This document shows, piece by piece, positions 30,518 through 38,615 of a DNA stretch of 64,000 nt. How positions within the stretch are numbered: position 1 is the stretch's first letter; each line of letters opens with the position of its first letter. Made by a program: the position numbers and the translations under genes. The notes under the pieces are model-generated. The model ran no database searches and had not been told where the DNA came from. It saw nothing but the letters and a program-made list of their open reading frames with translations. Source of the stretch: Amycolatopsis vastitatis (lineage in GTDB: Bacteria > Actinomycetota > Actinomycetes > Mycobacteriales > Pseudonocardiaceae); the NCBI RefSeq assembly GCF_002234595.1, contig NZ_NMUL01000016.1:186001-250000 (forward strand). Direction: 5' to 3'.

Positions 30518-33361
30518 GTGGCACAACCGACGACGCAGCTGAACGCGACCGAGCAGGACACCCTGGTCAAGCAGATCGGACTAGCCCTGCTCCGTGCCGC
30601 CCCGCGCGACTGGCGCAAGGTCACCGCGGAGTACCGAGCCGTCGGCAGGTACCACGAGCTGACCGGCGAGATCGTCACCGAGGACGGCACGGTGCACGAG
30701 TGGCTCGCCACCCATGACATCGCGACCCTCTTCGGCAGGCTGCGCGGGGGCATGTACCGCGACGGCCGCGGAACGTGGTTCAACGCGCGCTACCAGCTGG
30801 ACCATCCGTCCAGTTACAACCTCGAGTACAACCGCGACGAACCGGTGTGGAACCTCGCGCCGCCGCCGCAGGCCTACTCCGACGAGCTGCGGATGTTCCC
30901 GCGCACCGAGGAGAACGTCCCCGAATGGCTGATCCGGCGGATGTCCGGGCTCGGCCCGGAGCAGCCGGGGCCGCACTTCCGGATCGCCCGGATCTTCGAC
31001 ACCGTCGGCCCGGCGGGCCGTCCGGTGATCAACCGGCCCGACCTCGAGGTCGACGAGCAGGACCGCCTGCTGGAGTACCTGGAGGCCGCGCCGCTGGTGG
31101 TGCCCGAGCGCGGCTACGACATCGACCGCCTCGCCGCGACGCCGGAGGCCACCGTCCCGGTCGCCTTCCACAGCGACGGCCAGTGGATCTGGCCCGCCGC
31201 CGTCAACTTCTACCTGCACAAGTACGGCGTTTCGCCCGAACCGGACCTGGTCGAGCACGTCCGTTCGGTCGGCTTCACGCTGCCGTCGGTCGACGAGCCG
31301 ACGCTGCAGGCCGCCGCCGCGTACCTGACGCGGGGCAGCCAGCCGCCGCCTCAGCAGCAGCGCCCGGCCGGGCCGCCGCCCCAGGGGCCCCCGCCGCAAG
31401 GCCTGCCGCCCCAGGGCCCGCCGCCGCAGCAGCAGGGACCGCCGCCCCAGCAGGCCCCCGCGGGCCCGCCGCCCGCCATGGCCGCCCCGGTGCCGCCCGC
31501 CGCGCCGCCGCCGCAGCAACTGCCGCAACTGCCGCACCAAGAGGAGCCGCCCGCGCCGGTGGAGCCACCGCTCGCGGCGCACGCCCCCGAGCCGGAAGCC
31601 CCGGTCGAAGAGCACGAATACGCCGCAGAGGGCTACGACGACCAGGAGTTCGACGACCGCTTCGCCGAGGAGGACTCCTACGGCGAGGAGTACGAGCACC
31701 CCGAGCACGCCGTGGGCTCGAACGGCGCGTCGCCGGAGCCGGGCCGGGTGCCCGACCTCGACGAGACCGCGGAGTACGTGCCCGACCAGCCGATCGGGCA
31801 CGAGGAGGAGGCTCCGCACGACGGCGAGTCCTTCCCGGGCCGGCCGGACGACGAGCACGCCGCGTTCCAGCCGCCGCGGGACGACACCCCGTCACACGGC
31901 TTCCAGGCGGCCGAGCCCGGGTTCGAGGCTGATCCGTCCGGGCACGACGAGGAAGCGGACGAGCCCGCCGGGTTCGGCGCCGGTCCGCGGGACGAGGAAC
32001 CGGCGCACGCCGCGTTCGACGCCGGCCCACCGGCGCGGCACGAAGACGAGCACGCCTTCCAGCCCCCGCGGCGGGAGGACCAGCCGGCGTTCGACCCGGG
32101 TCCGCCGGTGCGGCACGAAGACGAGCACGTCTTCCAGCCGCCCAGGCGCGACGAGCAGCCCGCGTTCGACCCGGGCCCGCCGACCATGATCACCCAGCCC
32201 GAGGTGCCCGGCGTGCTGCCGGTGCCCGAGCCGGTGGCCCCCCAGCCCGCCGCCCAGGCGGAGCCGCCCGCGCCGCCGCAGCAAGCTCCCCGGTCCGGCC
32301 GCCGCGCGCTGCGCCGCGAAACGCCGGACCACCCGGTGCTCGCCGGGCTCCAGACCAAGCTGGACGAGCTCGACGTGCCCGAAAGCAGCTACAAGCTGGG
32401 CGAACCCGCCGAGCACGGGTGGAGCGTCGAGCAGGTCGAGGACGGCTGGCGCGTCGGCTGGTACGACGGCAAGCTCAGCAACCCCGCCGTCTTCGGCGAC
32501 GCCGAGGACGCCGCCGCGTTCATGCTCGGCAAGCTGCTGCTGCACCCGGAGGGCCACGTGCCCGCCGAGGAGCCGCCCGCGCCGGAGCCCGAACCGGAAC
32601 CCGAGCCGGAACCGGCGCCGCAGCGGGTCGTCGCGACGCTGTCGCCCGAGATCGCGACCGGGTCTTACCCGGTCCGCAAGCCCGAACCGGTGCCCGCCCA
32701 GGAGCAGACGGCGTTCACCAGCGCCGAGGAGCTGTTCGGCGACCTCGAGGACGACGAGCCGCCGGCTCCGCCGCGCCAGCCTGCCCCGGTGCCCGCCGGA
32801 CCGCCGCCGATGGACCGGCAGCAGGCAGGACCGCCGCCCGCTCCGCCCGCCCCGCCACGACGTGAGCCGCCGCAGGCCGCGCCGACCGTCCTGGCCCCGA
32901 TGCCGCAGGCCGCGCCGTCGGTCCCGCAGGCACCGCCGCCCGCGCCGCCGCGCCGAGAGGAACCCGCTCGCCCGGCGGTCAACGGCGGGGGTGGCGGTGG
33001 CCAGCAGCAGTGGCCGATCTCGCCGATGGCCGGCGAGCCGCCGCTGACGCTGTTCCGCGGCAAGGAGCTGCGCGAGCTGCCCGCGGGCAGCGAGCTGGAC
33101 CGCTTCGGCGGGCCGAACGGCAACCTGACGTACGCGGCGGGCACACCGTTCGCCGAGCGCTCGCTGGTGCCCGAGTGGGTGAACCGCCCGTACCACGTCT
33201 ACCGGGTGCAACGGCCCCTGGAGGCGCTGGCGGGCGTCGCGATCCCGTGGTTCAACCAGCCGGGCGGCGGGTCGGCGTACCTGCTGCCGGCGTCGATCGA
33301 GGAGCTGCTCGCCGAGGGCGACCTGATCGAGCTCGACCCGGGCGAACCCCCGGTCGACTGA
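30518..33361 (+). CDS. Large multidomain protein: YezG-like immunity domain, long linkers and C-terminal TNT NAD glycohydrolase domain
   Basis: The product has 947 residues from the GTG at 30518, which CAAAAT precedes by 6 nt. Residues ~10-145 (DWRKVTAEYRAVGRYHE, MYRDGRGTWFNARYQL, MFPRTEENVPEWL) resemble the YezG/DUF600 immunity family. A second globular region runs to ~270 (DGQWIWPAAVNFYLHKYGV). A Pro/Gln linker, an acidic linker with two and a half 25-residue repeats (75-bp periodicity, 32012-32184), a ~70-residue domain at ~605-677 (WRVGWYDGKLSN), and another Pro-rich linker follow. Residues ~840-945 form a TNT toxin domain: LDRFGGPNGN, GTPFAERSL, PYHVYRVQRPL, FNQPGGGSAYLL. No signal peptide or WXG domain is visible. 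TNT domains hydrolyse NAD+; activity here is inferred. Confidence 0.85.
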   Translation: MAQPTTQLNATEQDTLVKQIGLALLRAAPRDWRKVTAEYRAVGRYHELTGEIVTEDGTVHEWLATHDIATLFGRLRGGMYRDGRGTWFNARYQLDHPSSYNLEYNRDEPVWNLAPPPQAYSDELRMFPRTEENVPEWLIRRMSGLGPEQPGPHFRIARIFDTVGPAGRPVINRPDLEVDEQDRLLEYLEAAPLVVPERGYDIDRLAATPEATVPVAFHSDGQWIWPAAVNFYLHKYGVSPEPDLVEHVRSVGFTLPSVDEPTLQAAAAYLTRGSQPPPQQQRPAGPPPQGPPPQGLPPQGPPPQQQGPPPQQAPAGPPPAMAAPVPPAAPPPQQLPQLPHQEEPPAPVEPPLAAHAPEPEAPVEEHEYAAEGYDDQEFDDRFAEEDSYGEEYEHPEHAVGSNGASPEPGRVPDLDETAEYVPDQPIGHEEEAPHDGESFPGRPDDEHAAFQPPRDDTPSHGFQAAEPGFEADPSGHDEEADEPAGFGAGPRDEEPAHAAFDAGPPARHEDEHAFQPPRREDQPAFDPGPPVRHEDEHVFQPPRRDEQPAFDPGPPTMITQPEVPGVLPVPEPVAPQPAAQAEPPAPPQQAPRSGRRALRRETPDHPVLAGLQTKLDELDVPESSYKLGEPAEHGWSVEQVEDGWRVGWYDGKLSNPAVFGDAEDAAAFMLGKLLLHPEGHVPAEEPPAPEPEPEPEPEPAPQRVVATLSPEIATGSYPVRKPEPVPAQEQTAFTSAEELFGDLEDDEPPAPPRQPAPVPAGPPPMDRQQAGPPPAPPAPPRREPPQAAPTVLAPMPQAAPSVPQAPPPAPPRREEPARPAVNGGGGGGQQQWPISPMAGEPPLTLFRGKELRELPAGSELDRFGGPNGNLTYAAGTPFAERSLVPEWVNRPYHVYRVQRPLEALAGVAIPWFNQPGGGSAYLLPASIEELLAEGDLIELDPGEPPVD

Positions 33362-33372
33362 CGCGGTCCGGG

Positions 33373-33402
33373 AAAACCGGCGGCCGGCCAGCCGCCGGTT
33401 TT
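33373..33402. terminator. Bidirectional intrinsic terminator
   Basis: AAAACCGGCGGC (33373-33384) pairs perfectly with GCCGCCGGTTTT (33391-33402) across a 6-nt loop and is flanked by A and T runs. It separates the convergent TNT and pentapeptide-repeat genes. Confidence 0.88.
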
Positions 33403-33409
33403 TCCGTTT

Positions 33410-33997
33410 TCAGCGGACAACGAGGCCGTGGGCGGCGGCGAAGGCGATCGCCGTCTCGACGTCGACCTCGGCACCCCGCAGGTCGGCCTGGACGAGGGCG
33501 TTCGCGTCGAGGCGCGCGCCACGCAGGTCGGCGCCCTCGAGCTTCGCGCCCTGCAACCGGGCGCCGGTCAGGTCGCTGCCGCGCAGGTCGGCGCCGGTGA
33601 GGTCGGCTTCGGTCAGGTTGGCTTCCCGCAGCCGCAGGCCCGACAGCCCGAGCCGGCGCAGCCGCGCCTTCGCCAGCGACGCCAGGGAGAGATCGCACTC
33701 GGTGAGCGCGATCCCGCCGAACCCGCTGTCGGTGAACGACGTGCCCAGCAGCGAACACGCCGTCCAGCGGCTTTCCACCAGCACCGTCCGGTCGAAGGTG
33801 CACGAGCGGAACGCCGACGCGTCGTGCCGCGAGCGCGACAGGTCGGCCCGGCTGAACACGCAGTCGTCGAAGGTGCAGCCGCGCGTCCGCAGCCCGCTCA
33901 GGTCCGCCCCGGTGAAGTCGCAGCCGGTGAACCGGCGCTTTTCCCACCACTGCCCGGACAACACCGCTTCGCGGTAGTCCTCCCCCGTCTCCAGCAC
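33410..33997 (-). CDS. Pentapeptide-repeat protein
   Basis: The product has 195 residues. Repeats of the A(D/N)Lxx type cover about 25-175 (FTGADLSG, ANLTEADLTGADLRGSDLTGARLQ, GADLRGARL), predicting a right-handed quadrilateral beta-helix. The centre is interrupted by less regular repeats (SAFRSCTFDRTVLVESRW). Related proteins mimic DNA and protect gyrase, or are structural adaptors; no role is assigned. It converges on the TNT gene behind a bidirectional terminator, so any toxin-immunity relation is speculative. Confidence 0.9.
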   Translation of the reverse strand: MLETGEDYREAVLSGQWWEKRRFTGCDFTGADLSGLRTRGCTFDDCVFSRADLSRSRHDASAFRSCTFDRTVLVESRWTACSLLGTSFTDSGFGGIALTECDLSLASLAKARLRRLGLSGLRLREANLTEADLTGADLRGSDLTGARLQGAKLEGADLRGARLDANALVQADLRGAEVDVETAIAFAAAHGLVVR

Positions 33998-34009
33998 GGC
34001 CCCAGGGTG

Positions 34010-34489
34010 TCACACCCGTGACTGGAGCTTCGCACCCTGGACGTAGTTCATCGCCTCGACGTACTCGGGCAGCCGCGCACGACGCATCATCTCGGCTTCG
34101 TCCAAGTTCTCCAGCCGCGTCTGGATCCACCACAGGTTGCCGAAGGGATCGCGCACCCGGCCGACGCGATCGCCGAAGAACAGCACCGTCGGCCGGGTGA
34201 CCTCGGTGGCGCCGGCCGCGATCGCCCGCCGCTGGGTCTCCTCGCTGTCCGGCACGTAGAGCCGAAGGAAGGCGGGAGTTTCGGCCCAGTCGCCCGGAGC
34301 GTCGAACGCCATCACGACCGCGTCGCCGATGCGCACCTCCGCGTGGCCGATCTTCCCGTCGTCACCGACGACCCGGCCCAGCTCCTCGGCGTCGAAGGCC
34401 CGCTTCAGGAAGTCGAGCAAGCCGGCGGTGTCGCGGCCGATGATCCACGGGGTGACCGTCGTGTAGCCGTCGGGAACGGGGCTGACCAT
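34010..34489 (-). CDS. VOC-superfamily glyoxalase/PhnB-like protein
   Basis: The product has 159 residues with GAGGAGG 5 nt before the ATG. The pattern PDGYTTVTPWIIGRDTAGLLDFLKRAFDAEE, then GHAEVRIGDAVVMAFDA and DRVGRVRDPFGNLWWIQT, is that of the PhnB/bleomycin-resistance-like VOC fold. Metal ligands expected in such enzymes are only partly apparent (His in IGHAE). The substrate is unknown. It lies 12 nt from the pentapeptide gene, in the same direction, and may be co-transcribed with it. Confidence 0.85.
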   Translation of the reverse strand: MVSPVPDGYTTVTPWIIGRDTAGLLDFLKRAFDAEELGRVVGDDGKIGHAEVRIGDAVVMAFDAPGDWAETPAFLRLYVPDSEETQRRAIAAGATEVTRPTVLFFGDRVGRVRDPFGNLWWIQTRLENLDEAEMMRRARLPEYVEAMNYVQGAKLQSRV

Positions 34490-34595
34490 GTTTCCTCCTC
34501 GGTTCGTTGCCGAGAGGCTATGACCGATATAGGTCAGGTCCTGGCCGCTGCGAAAACCGGATGAGGGGCCGCGTCGAGATCATTACGGTGGCGGG

Positions 34596-34862
34596 ATGCC
34601 CGACGAGCAATACGCTGACGCCGGCCTCGACCCGGCCGAGAGGGCATGCTCATCCAGGCCCGCCGCCGCGACGACGTCGAGTGGGTCCACGGGGATTTGT
34701 CGACCACGGCCTGGGACAGCGAGTTCGGCTTCGCCGTGATGACCGGGCACGCGTTCCAGGTGGTGCTGACCGACGATGAGGTGCGCACGGCGTTCGCGGC
34801 GATCCGGCGCGCGTTGCGTCCCGGCGGCCGATTCGGCTTCGACACGTGCAACCCCGCGGCCC
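34596..34862 (+). pseudogene. Remnant of a SAM-dependent methyltransferase gene
   Basis: The ATG at 34596 begins MPDEQYADAGL, then jumps directly to DPAE, so the glycine-rich SAM motif (about 45-50 codons) is missing. Small insertions near 34640 shift the frame. After them the frame reads MLIQARRRDDVEWVHGDL, TGHAFQVVLTDDEVR and LRPGGRFGFDT, the later motifs of a class I methyltransferase. Homology ends as dnaE2 begins on the other strand. TACGGT still lies 6 nt before the ATG as an intact leaderless promoter. Confidence 0.7.
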
Positions 34863-34863
34863 G

Positions 34864-37800
34864 TCACCGGAAGTCCCGCGACTTCGCCTTGATCCGCATC
34901 GGCAGCGCCTCGACGCGGTCGGCGAGGACGCTGACGACGCCGTCGGCCTTCTCCACCACCCCGCGGATCAGCAGCGCCGGGCTGGCGCGCGCGACGCGGT
35001 GGTAGCGCTGCCACAGGCCGAGCGTGCAGATCACGTTGACCATCCCCGTCTCGTCCTCGATGTTGAGGAAGGTGACCCCGCCGGCGGTGGCGGGGCGCTG
35101 CCGGTGCGTGACGGCGCCGCCGATCAGCACGCGCGCGCCGTCGTCCAGGCCGGCCAGGCGGTCCGCTGGCACGACGCCGAGCTCGTCGAGGCGGTCGCGG
35201 ATGAACTCGGTCGGGTAGCTGCCCGGCGACACGCCCGTCGCCCAGACGTCCGCGGCCGCGACGTCGAGGCCGTCCATCCCGGGCAGCACCGGCGCCGGCG
35301 CGCCGACCAGTCCGGGCAGCTTCTCCGGGCGTTCCCCGGCGACCGCGCCCGCGGTCCACAGCGCCTGGCGGCGATCGCCGCCGAAGCCGGCGAACGCGCC
35401 GGCCGTGGCCAGGGCCTCGATCTGCGGGGTCGTCAGCCGCACGCGGCGGGCGACGTCGGCCATGTCGGTGTAGTCGCCGTTTTCGATCCGCTCGGCCACG
35501 ATCCGCTTCGCGACGTCTTCCCCGATCTTCCGCACGGTGCTCAGCCCGGTGCGGACGTCGTGGAACTGCCCGGTGCCCGGCTCCAGCGTCGCGTGCGGCA
35601 GGCTGCGGTTGATGTCCGGGCCGTGCACGGTGACGCCGTGGCGCCGCGCGTCGGCGACCAGCGACTGCGGTGAGTAGAACCCCATCGGCTGCGCGCGCAG
35701 CAGACCCGCCAGGAACGCGTCCGGGTGGTAGAACTTGAAGTAGGCACTGGAAAAGACCAGGTGCGCGAAGCTCAGCGCGTGGCTCTCGGGGAAGCCGAAG
35801 TTCGCGAAGGCCTTGAGTTTCAGGAAGATCTTCCGCGCGAGTTCTTCGTCGACGCCGTTCGCGACGGCGCCGTCGAGGAACCGCTGCCGCAGCCGGTCCA
35901 TCTTCCGGTCGGACCGCTTGGAGCCCATCGCGTGCCGCAGCTGGTCGGCTTCGGCGGCGGTGAAGTTCGCGACGTCCAGCGCGATCTGCATCATCTGCTC
36001 CTGGAACAGCGGCACGCCCTTCGTCTTGTGCAGCGCGTTTTCCAGCAGCGGGTGGTCGTAGTCCCACTCCTCGATCCCCTGCTTGCGCCGGATGTACGGG
36101 TGCACCGAGCCGCCCTGGATCGGGCCGGGCCGGATCAGCGCGACCTCGACGGCGAGGTCGTAGAACTTCTTGGGTTTGAGGCGGGGCAACGTGGCCAGCT
36201 GGGCCCGGCTCTCGACCTGGAACACGCCGATCGCGTCGGCACGGCACAGCATGTCGTAGATGTTGCCGTCGGTGAGGTCCAGCTCGGCGAGGTCGACCTT
36301 GTCACCCTTGTACTCCTCGACGAGGTCGAGCATGTAGTGCAGCGCCGAGAGCATGCCGAGCCCCAGCAGGTCGAACTTGACCAGCCCGGCGGCGGCGCAG
36401 TCCTCTTTTTCCCACTGGATCACGCTGCGGTTCGCCATCCGCGCCCACTCGACGGGCACGACCTGGCTCACCGGCTCGTGGCACATGACCATGCCGCCGG
36501 AATGGATGCCGAGGTGCCGCGGGAAGTCCTCGAGCGCGAAGGCGAGCTGGACGACGTCGTCCGGGATGTCGTGGTCGTGGTCCTTTTCCGTGCTGCGCAA
36601 CGAACCCCAGCGGTCGATCTGCTTGCTCCACGCGTCCTGCTGGCCCGGCGAGTAGCCCAGGGCTCGGGCGGCGTCGCGGACGGCCGACCGCGCGCGGTAG
36701 GTGATCACGTTCGCGACCTGGGCGGTTCGCAGGCGGCCGTGTTTCTCGAAGACGTACTGGATGGCCTCCTCGCGGCGGTCGGACTCGATGTCGAGGTCGA
36801 TGTCGGGATAGCCGTCGCGGTCGGGGGCGAGGAAGCGTTCGAAGAGCAGCTTGTTGGCCACCGAGTCGACCTTCGTGATGCCGAGCGCGTAGCAGACAGC
36901 CGAGTTCGCGGCCGAGCCGCGACCCTGGCAAAGGATCTTGTGCTTGTTGCAGAACCGCACGATGTCCCAGACGATCAGGAAGTACCCGGGGAAGCCGAGC
37001 TCCTCGATGATCTCCAGTTCGTGCTTGATCTGCGCCTTGGCTTTCTCCTCGTGTTCCTTGCCGCCGAAGCGTTCCCCGGCGCCTTTCCAGGTCAGCTCGC
37101 GCAGGTAGGTCGTCTCGGTGTGGCCCTCGGGCACGTCGAACGGCGGCAGCTCCGGGGCGATCAGCTTGAGCGGGAACGCGCATTCCATGCCCAGCAGGGC
37201 GGCGCGGCGGACCGCACCGGGGTAGCGCCGGAACAGGACGTCCATTTCGGCGCCGCTGCGCAGGAACGCCGTCCCGGCCGCGGGGAGCCAGCCTTCGAGT
37301 TCGTCGATGCCGCGGCGGGCGCGGATGGCGGCGAGCGCGTCGGCCAGCGGGGCGCGTTCGGGCCGGGCGTAGTGCGCGGCGGTAGTGGCGACGGTCGGCA
37401 GCTTCAGGTCCTCGGCGAGCCGGGTGAGGAGGTCGTTGTGGGTGCTGTCGAGCGGCTGACGGTGGTCGGTGAGCTCGACGTAGACGTTGTCGTGGCCGAA
37501 CCGGTCGACGAGTTCTTTCAGTTTCTCGGCGGCGGCCGCCGGGCCGTGCGTGACGAGCGCCGAGCGCACCGCGCCTTTGCGGCACCCGGTCAGCACCACG
37601 CACTGCCCGGCGACCTCCTCGGCGACCGCACCGAGGTCGTAGATCGGCTTGCCCTTTTCGGCTTTCTCGTGGATCTGGCCGGCGGTGATGGCGCGGCAGA
37701 GGGCCCGGTAGCCCTGGTCACCGCGGGCGAGCAGCAGGAGGTGTTCGCCTTCGGGGTCGGCGACGCCGTTCTGCGGGCCGGGCAGCCCGAAGCTGAGTTC

Positions 37801-38169
37801 GGTGCCGAACACGGTGTTGACGCCGAGTTCCCGGGCGGCCTCGGCGAAGCGCACGACGCCGTACATGCCGTCGTGGTCGGTGAGGGCGATGGCGTCCAGC
37901 TTGAGGCGCGCGGCCTCTTCGACGAGCTCTTCGGGATGGCTGGCGCCGTCGAGGAAGCTGAAGTTGGAGTGGCAGTGCAGCTCGGCGTAGGGCACGCGGA
38001 CGGCCTCACCGCCGTCGTCGGTGCCACGGGCGGGGAGGTCATCGGGCCGCCGGTAGCCGTCGCGGTGACGTCCCCAGGCGGGACTGTCACCGTGGTCGCC
38101 GGGCGGGGCGCCGCCGGCCAGGGTGCGGGCGAGGTCCTTCCACCGGACGGGTGGGTTGTTCCAGCCCAT
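34864..38169 (-). CDS. dnaE2: Error-prone DNA polymerase III alpha subunit DnaE2
   Basis: This is the catalytic polymerase of the SOS mutasome. The product has 1101 residues. An N-terminal PHP domain starts YAELHCHSNFSFLDGA near residue 60. The polymerase active site includes PDIDLDI with the catalytic acids, RGSAANSAVCYALGI upstream, and KFDLLGLGMLSAL. Finger and helix-hairpin-helix regions follow, with a C-terminal OB-fold (GGAVTHRQRPATAGGVTFLNIED). The C-terminal tau-binding region of replicative DnaE1 is lacking. It directly follows the 147-residue gene and imuB in one transcription direction. Confidence 0.96.
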   Translation of the reverse strand: MGWNNPPVRWKDLARTLAGGAPPGDHGDSPAWGRHRDGYRRPDDLPARGTDDGGEAVRVPYAELHCHSNFSFLDGASHPEELVEEAARLKLDAIALTDHDGMYGVVRFAEAARELGVNTVFGTELSFGLPGPQNGVADPEGEHLLLLARGDQGYRALCRAITAGQIHEKAEKGKPIYDLGAVAEEVAGQCVVLTGCRKGAVRSALVTHGPAAAAEKLKELVDRFGHDNVYVELTDHRQPLDSTHNDLLTRLAEDLKLPTVATTAAHYARPERAPLADALAAIRARRGIDELEGWLPAAGTAFLRSGAEMDVLFRRYPGAVRRAALLGMECAFPLKLIAPELPPFDVPEGHTETTYLRELTWKGAGERFGGKEHEEKAKAQIKHELEIIEELGFPGYFLIVWDIVRFCNKHKILCQGRGSAANSAVCYALGITKVDSVANKLLFERFLAPDRDGYPDIDLDIESDRREEAIQYVFEKHGRLRTAQVANVITYRARSAVRDAARALGYSPGQQDAWSKQIDRWGSLRSTEKDHDHDIPDDVVQLAFALEDFPRHLGIHSGGMVMCHEPVSQVVPVEWARMANRSVIQWEKEDCAAAGLVKFDLLGLGMLSALHYMLDLVEEYKGDKVDLAELDLTDGNIYDMLCRADAIGVFQVESRAQLATLPRLKPKKFYDLAVEVALIRPGPIQGGSVHPYIRRKQGIEEWDYDHPLLENALHKTKGVPLFQEQMMQIALDVANFTAAEADQLRHAMGSKRSDRKMDRLRQRFLDGAVANGVDEELARKIFLKLKAFANFGFPESHALSFAHLVFSSAYFKFYHPDAFLAGLLRAQPMGFYSPQSLVADARRHGVTVHGPDINRSLPHATLEPGTGQFHDVRTGLSTVRKIGEDVAKRIVAERIENGDYTDMADVARRVRLTTPQIEALATAGAFAGFGGDRRQALWTAGAVAGERPEKLPGLVGAPAPVLPGMDGLDVAAADVWATGVSPGSYPTEFIRDRLDELGVVPADRLAGLDDGARVLIGGAVTHRQRPATAGGVTFLNIEDETGMVNVICTLGLWQRYHRVARASPALLIRGVVEKADGVVSVLADRVEALPMRIKAKSRDFR

Positions 38170-38613
38170 TCACCGGCCCCCGGGGTGGTCTCGCTGCTGT
38201 TCCTCGGCTTGGCGGCGGCGGTGCCAGTTCGTGGGGTGGTTCCAGCGGCTGCGGGCTTCGGCTTCGCTCATGCGGCACCCGTTTTCCCGGGACGGGCGCG
38301 GGACCGGAAGGGCGATCACCGGGCAGATCCACTCCTCGTCGGCGGCGGGGTGCGCGGCGGGCAGTTGCCCGCGGACCGACCACGTTTCGCCTGAGCCGGG
38401 CTCGGGAAGCCGCCGGTCGACCGGCCGATCGCGATCGGCGGTCGGCTCGGGTTCCAGGAGCTGCTCACCGGGCGGGCGGTCGCGTTCGTCCGGGGCGGAG
38501 CCCGGCTGCGGAATTCCCCGCAGCCACTCGCGCTCCTGCGCGGCCTGGCCAGGTGTTGCCCCCGGTTCGGCGCGCAGCCAGTTCCGCAGCCTCCGTGCGT
38601 AGTCCTCGTCCAT
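38170..38613 (-). CDS. Uncharacterised protein inside the SOS mutasome cassette
   Basis: The product has 147 residues from the ATG at 38613. It lies 2 nt after the imuB stop and ends immediately before the dnaE2 ATG, so it is fully embedded in the cassette. It opens DEDYARRLRNWLRAEPGATPGQ, has a Pro/Glu/Arg-rich middle, then EEWICPVIALPVPRPSREN, and ends with a basic Trp/Arg/Gln helix (SRWNHPTNWHRRRQAEEQQ). No catalytic motif, signal peptide or membrane segment is visible. It might be a small accessory factor of the translesion complex. Confidence 0.68.
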   Translation of the reverse strand: MDEDYARRLRNWLRAEPGATPGQAAQEREWLRGIPQPGSAPDERDRPPGEQLLEPEPTADRDRPVDRRLPEPGSGETWSVRGQLPAAHPAADEEWICPVIALPVPRPSRENGCRMSEAEARSRWNHPTNWHRRRQAEEQQRDHPGGR

Positions 38614-38615
38614 GC

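Noticed and set aside
33410..33997. Pentapeptide-repeat protein as the immunity factor of the TNT protein
   Set aside because: It is convergent, has its own direction and a strong terminator lies between; known TNT immunity factors are not pentapeptide-repeat proteins. Kept only as a remark.
35725..38394. An 889-codon plus-strand frame antisense to dnaE2
   Set aside because: It shows only Val/Leu/Arg/Gly-rich shadow composition, while dnaE2 on the other strand has full polymerase motifs.
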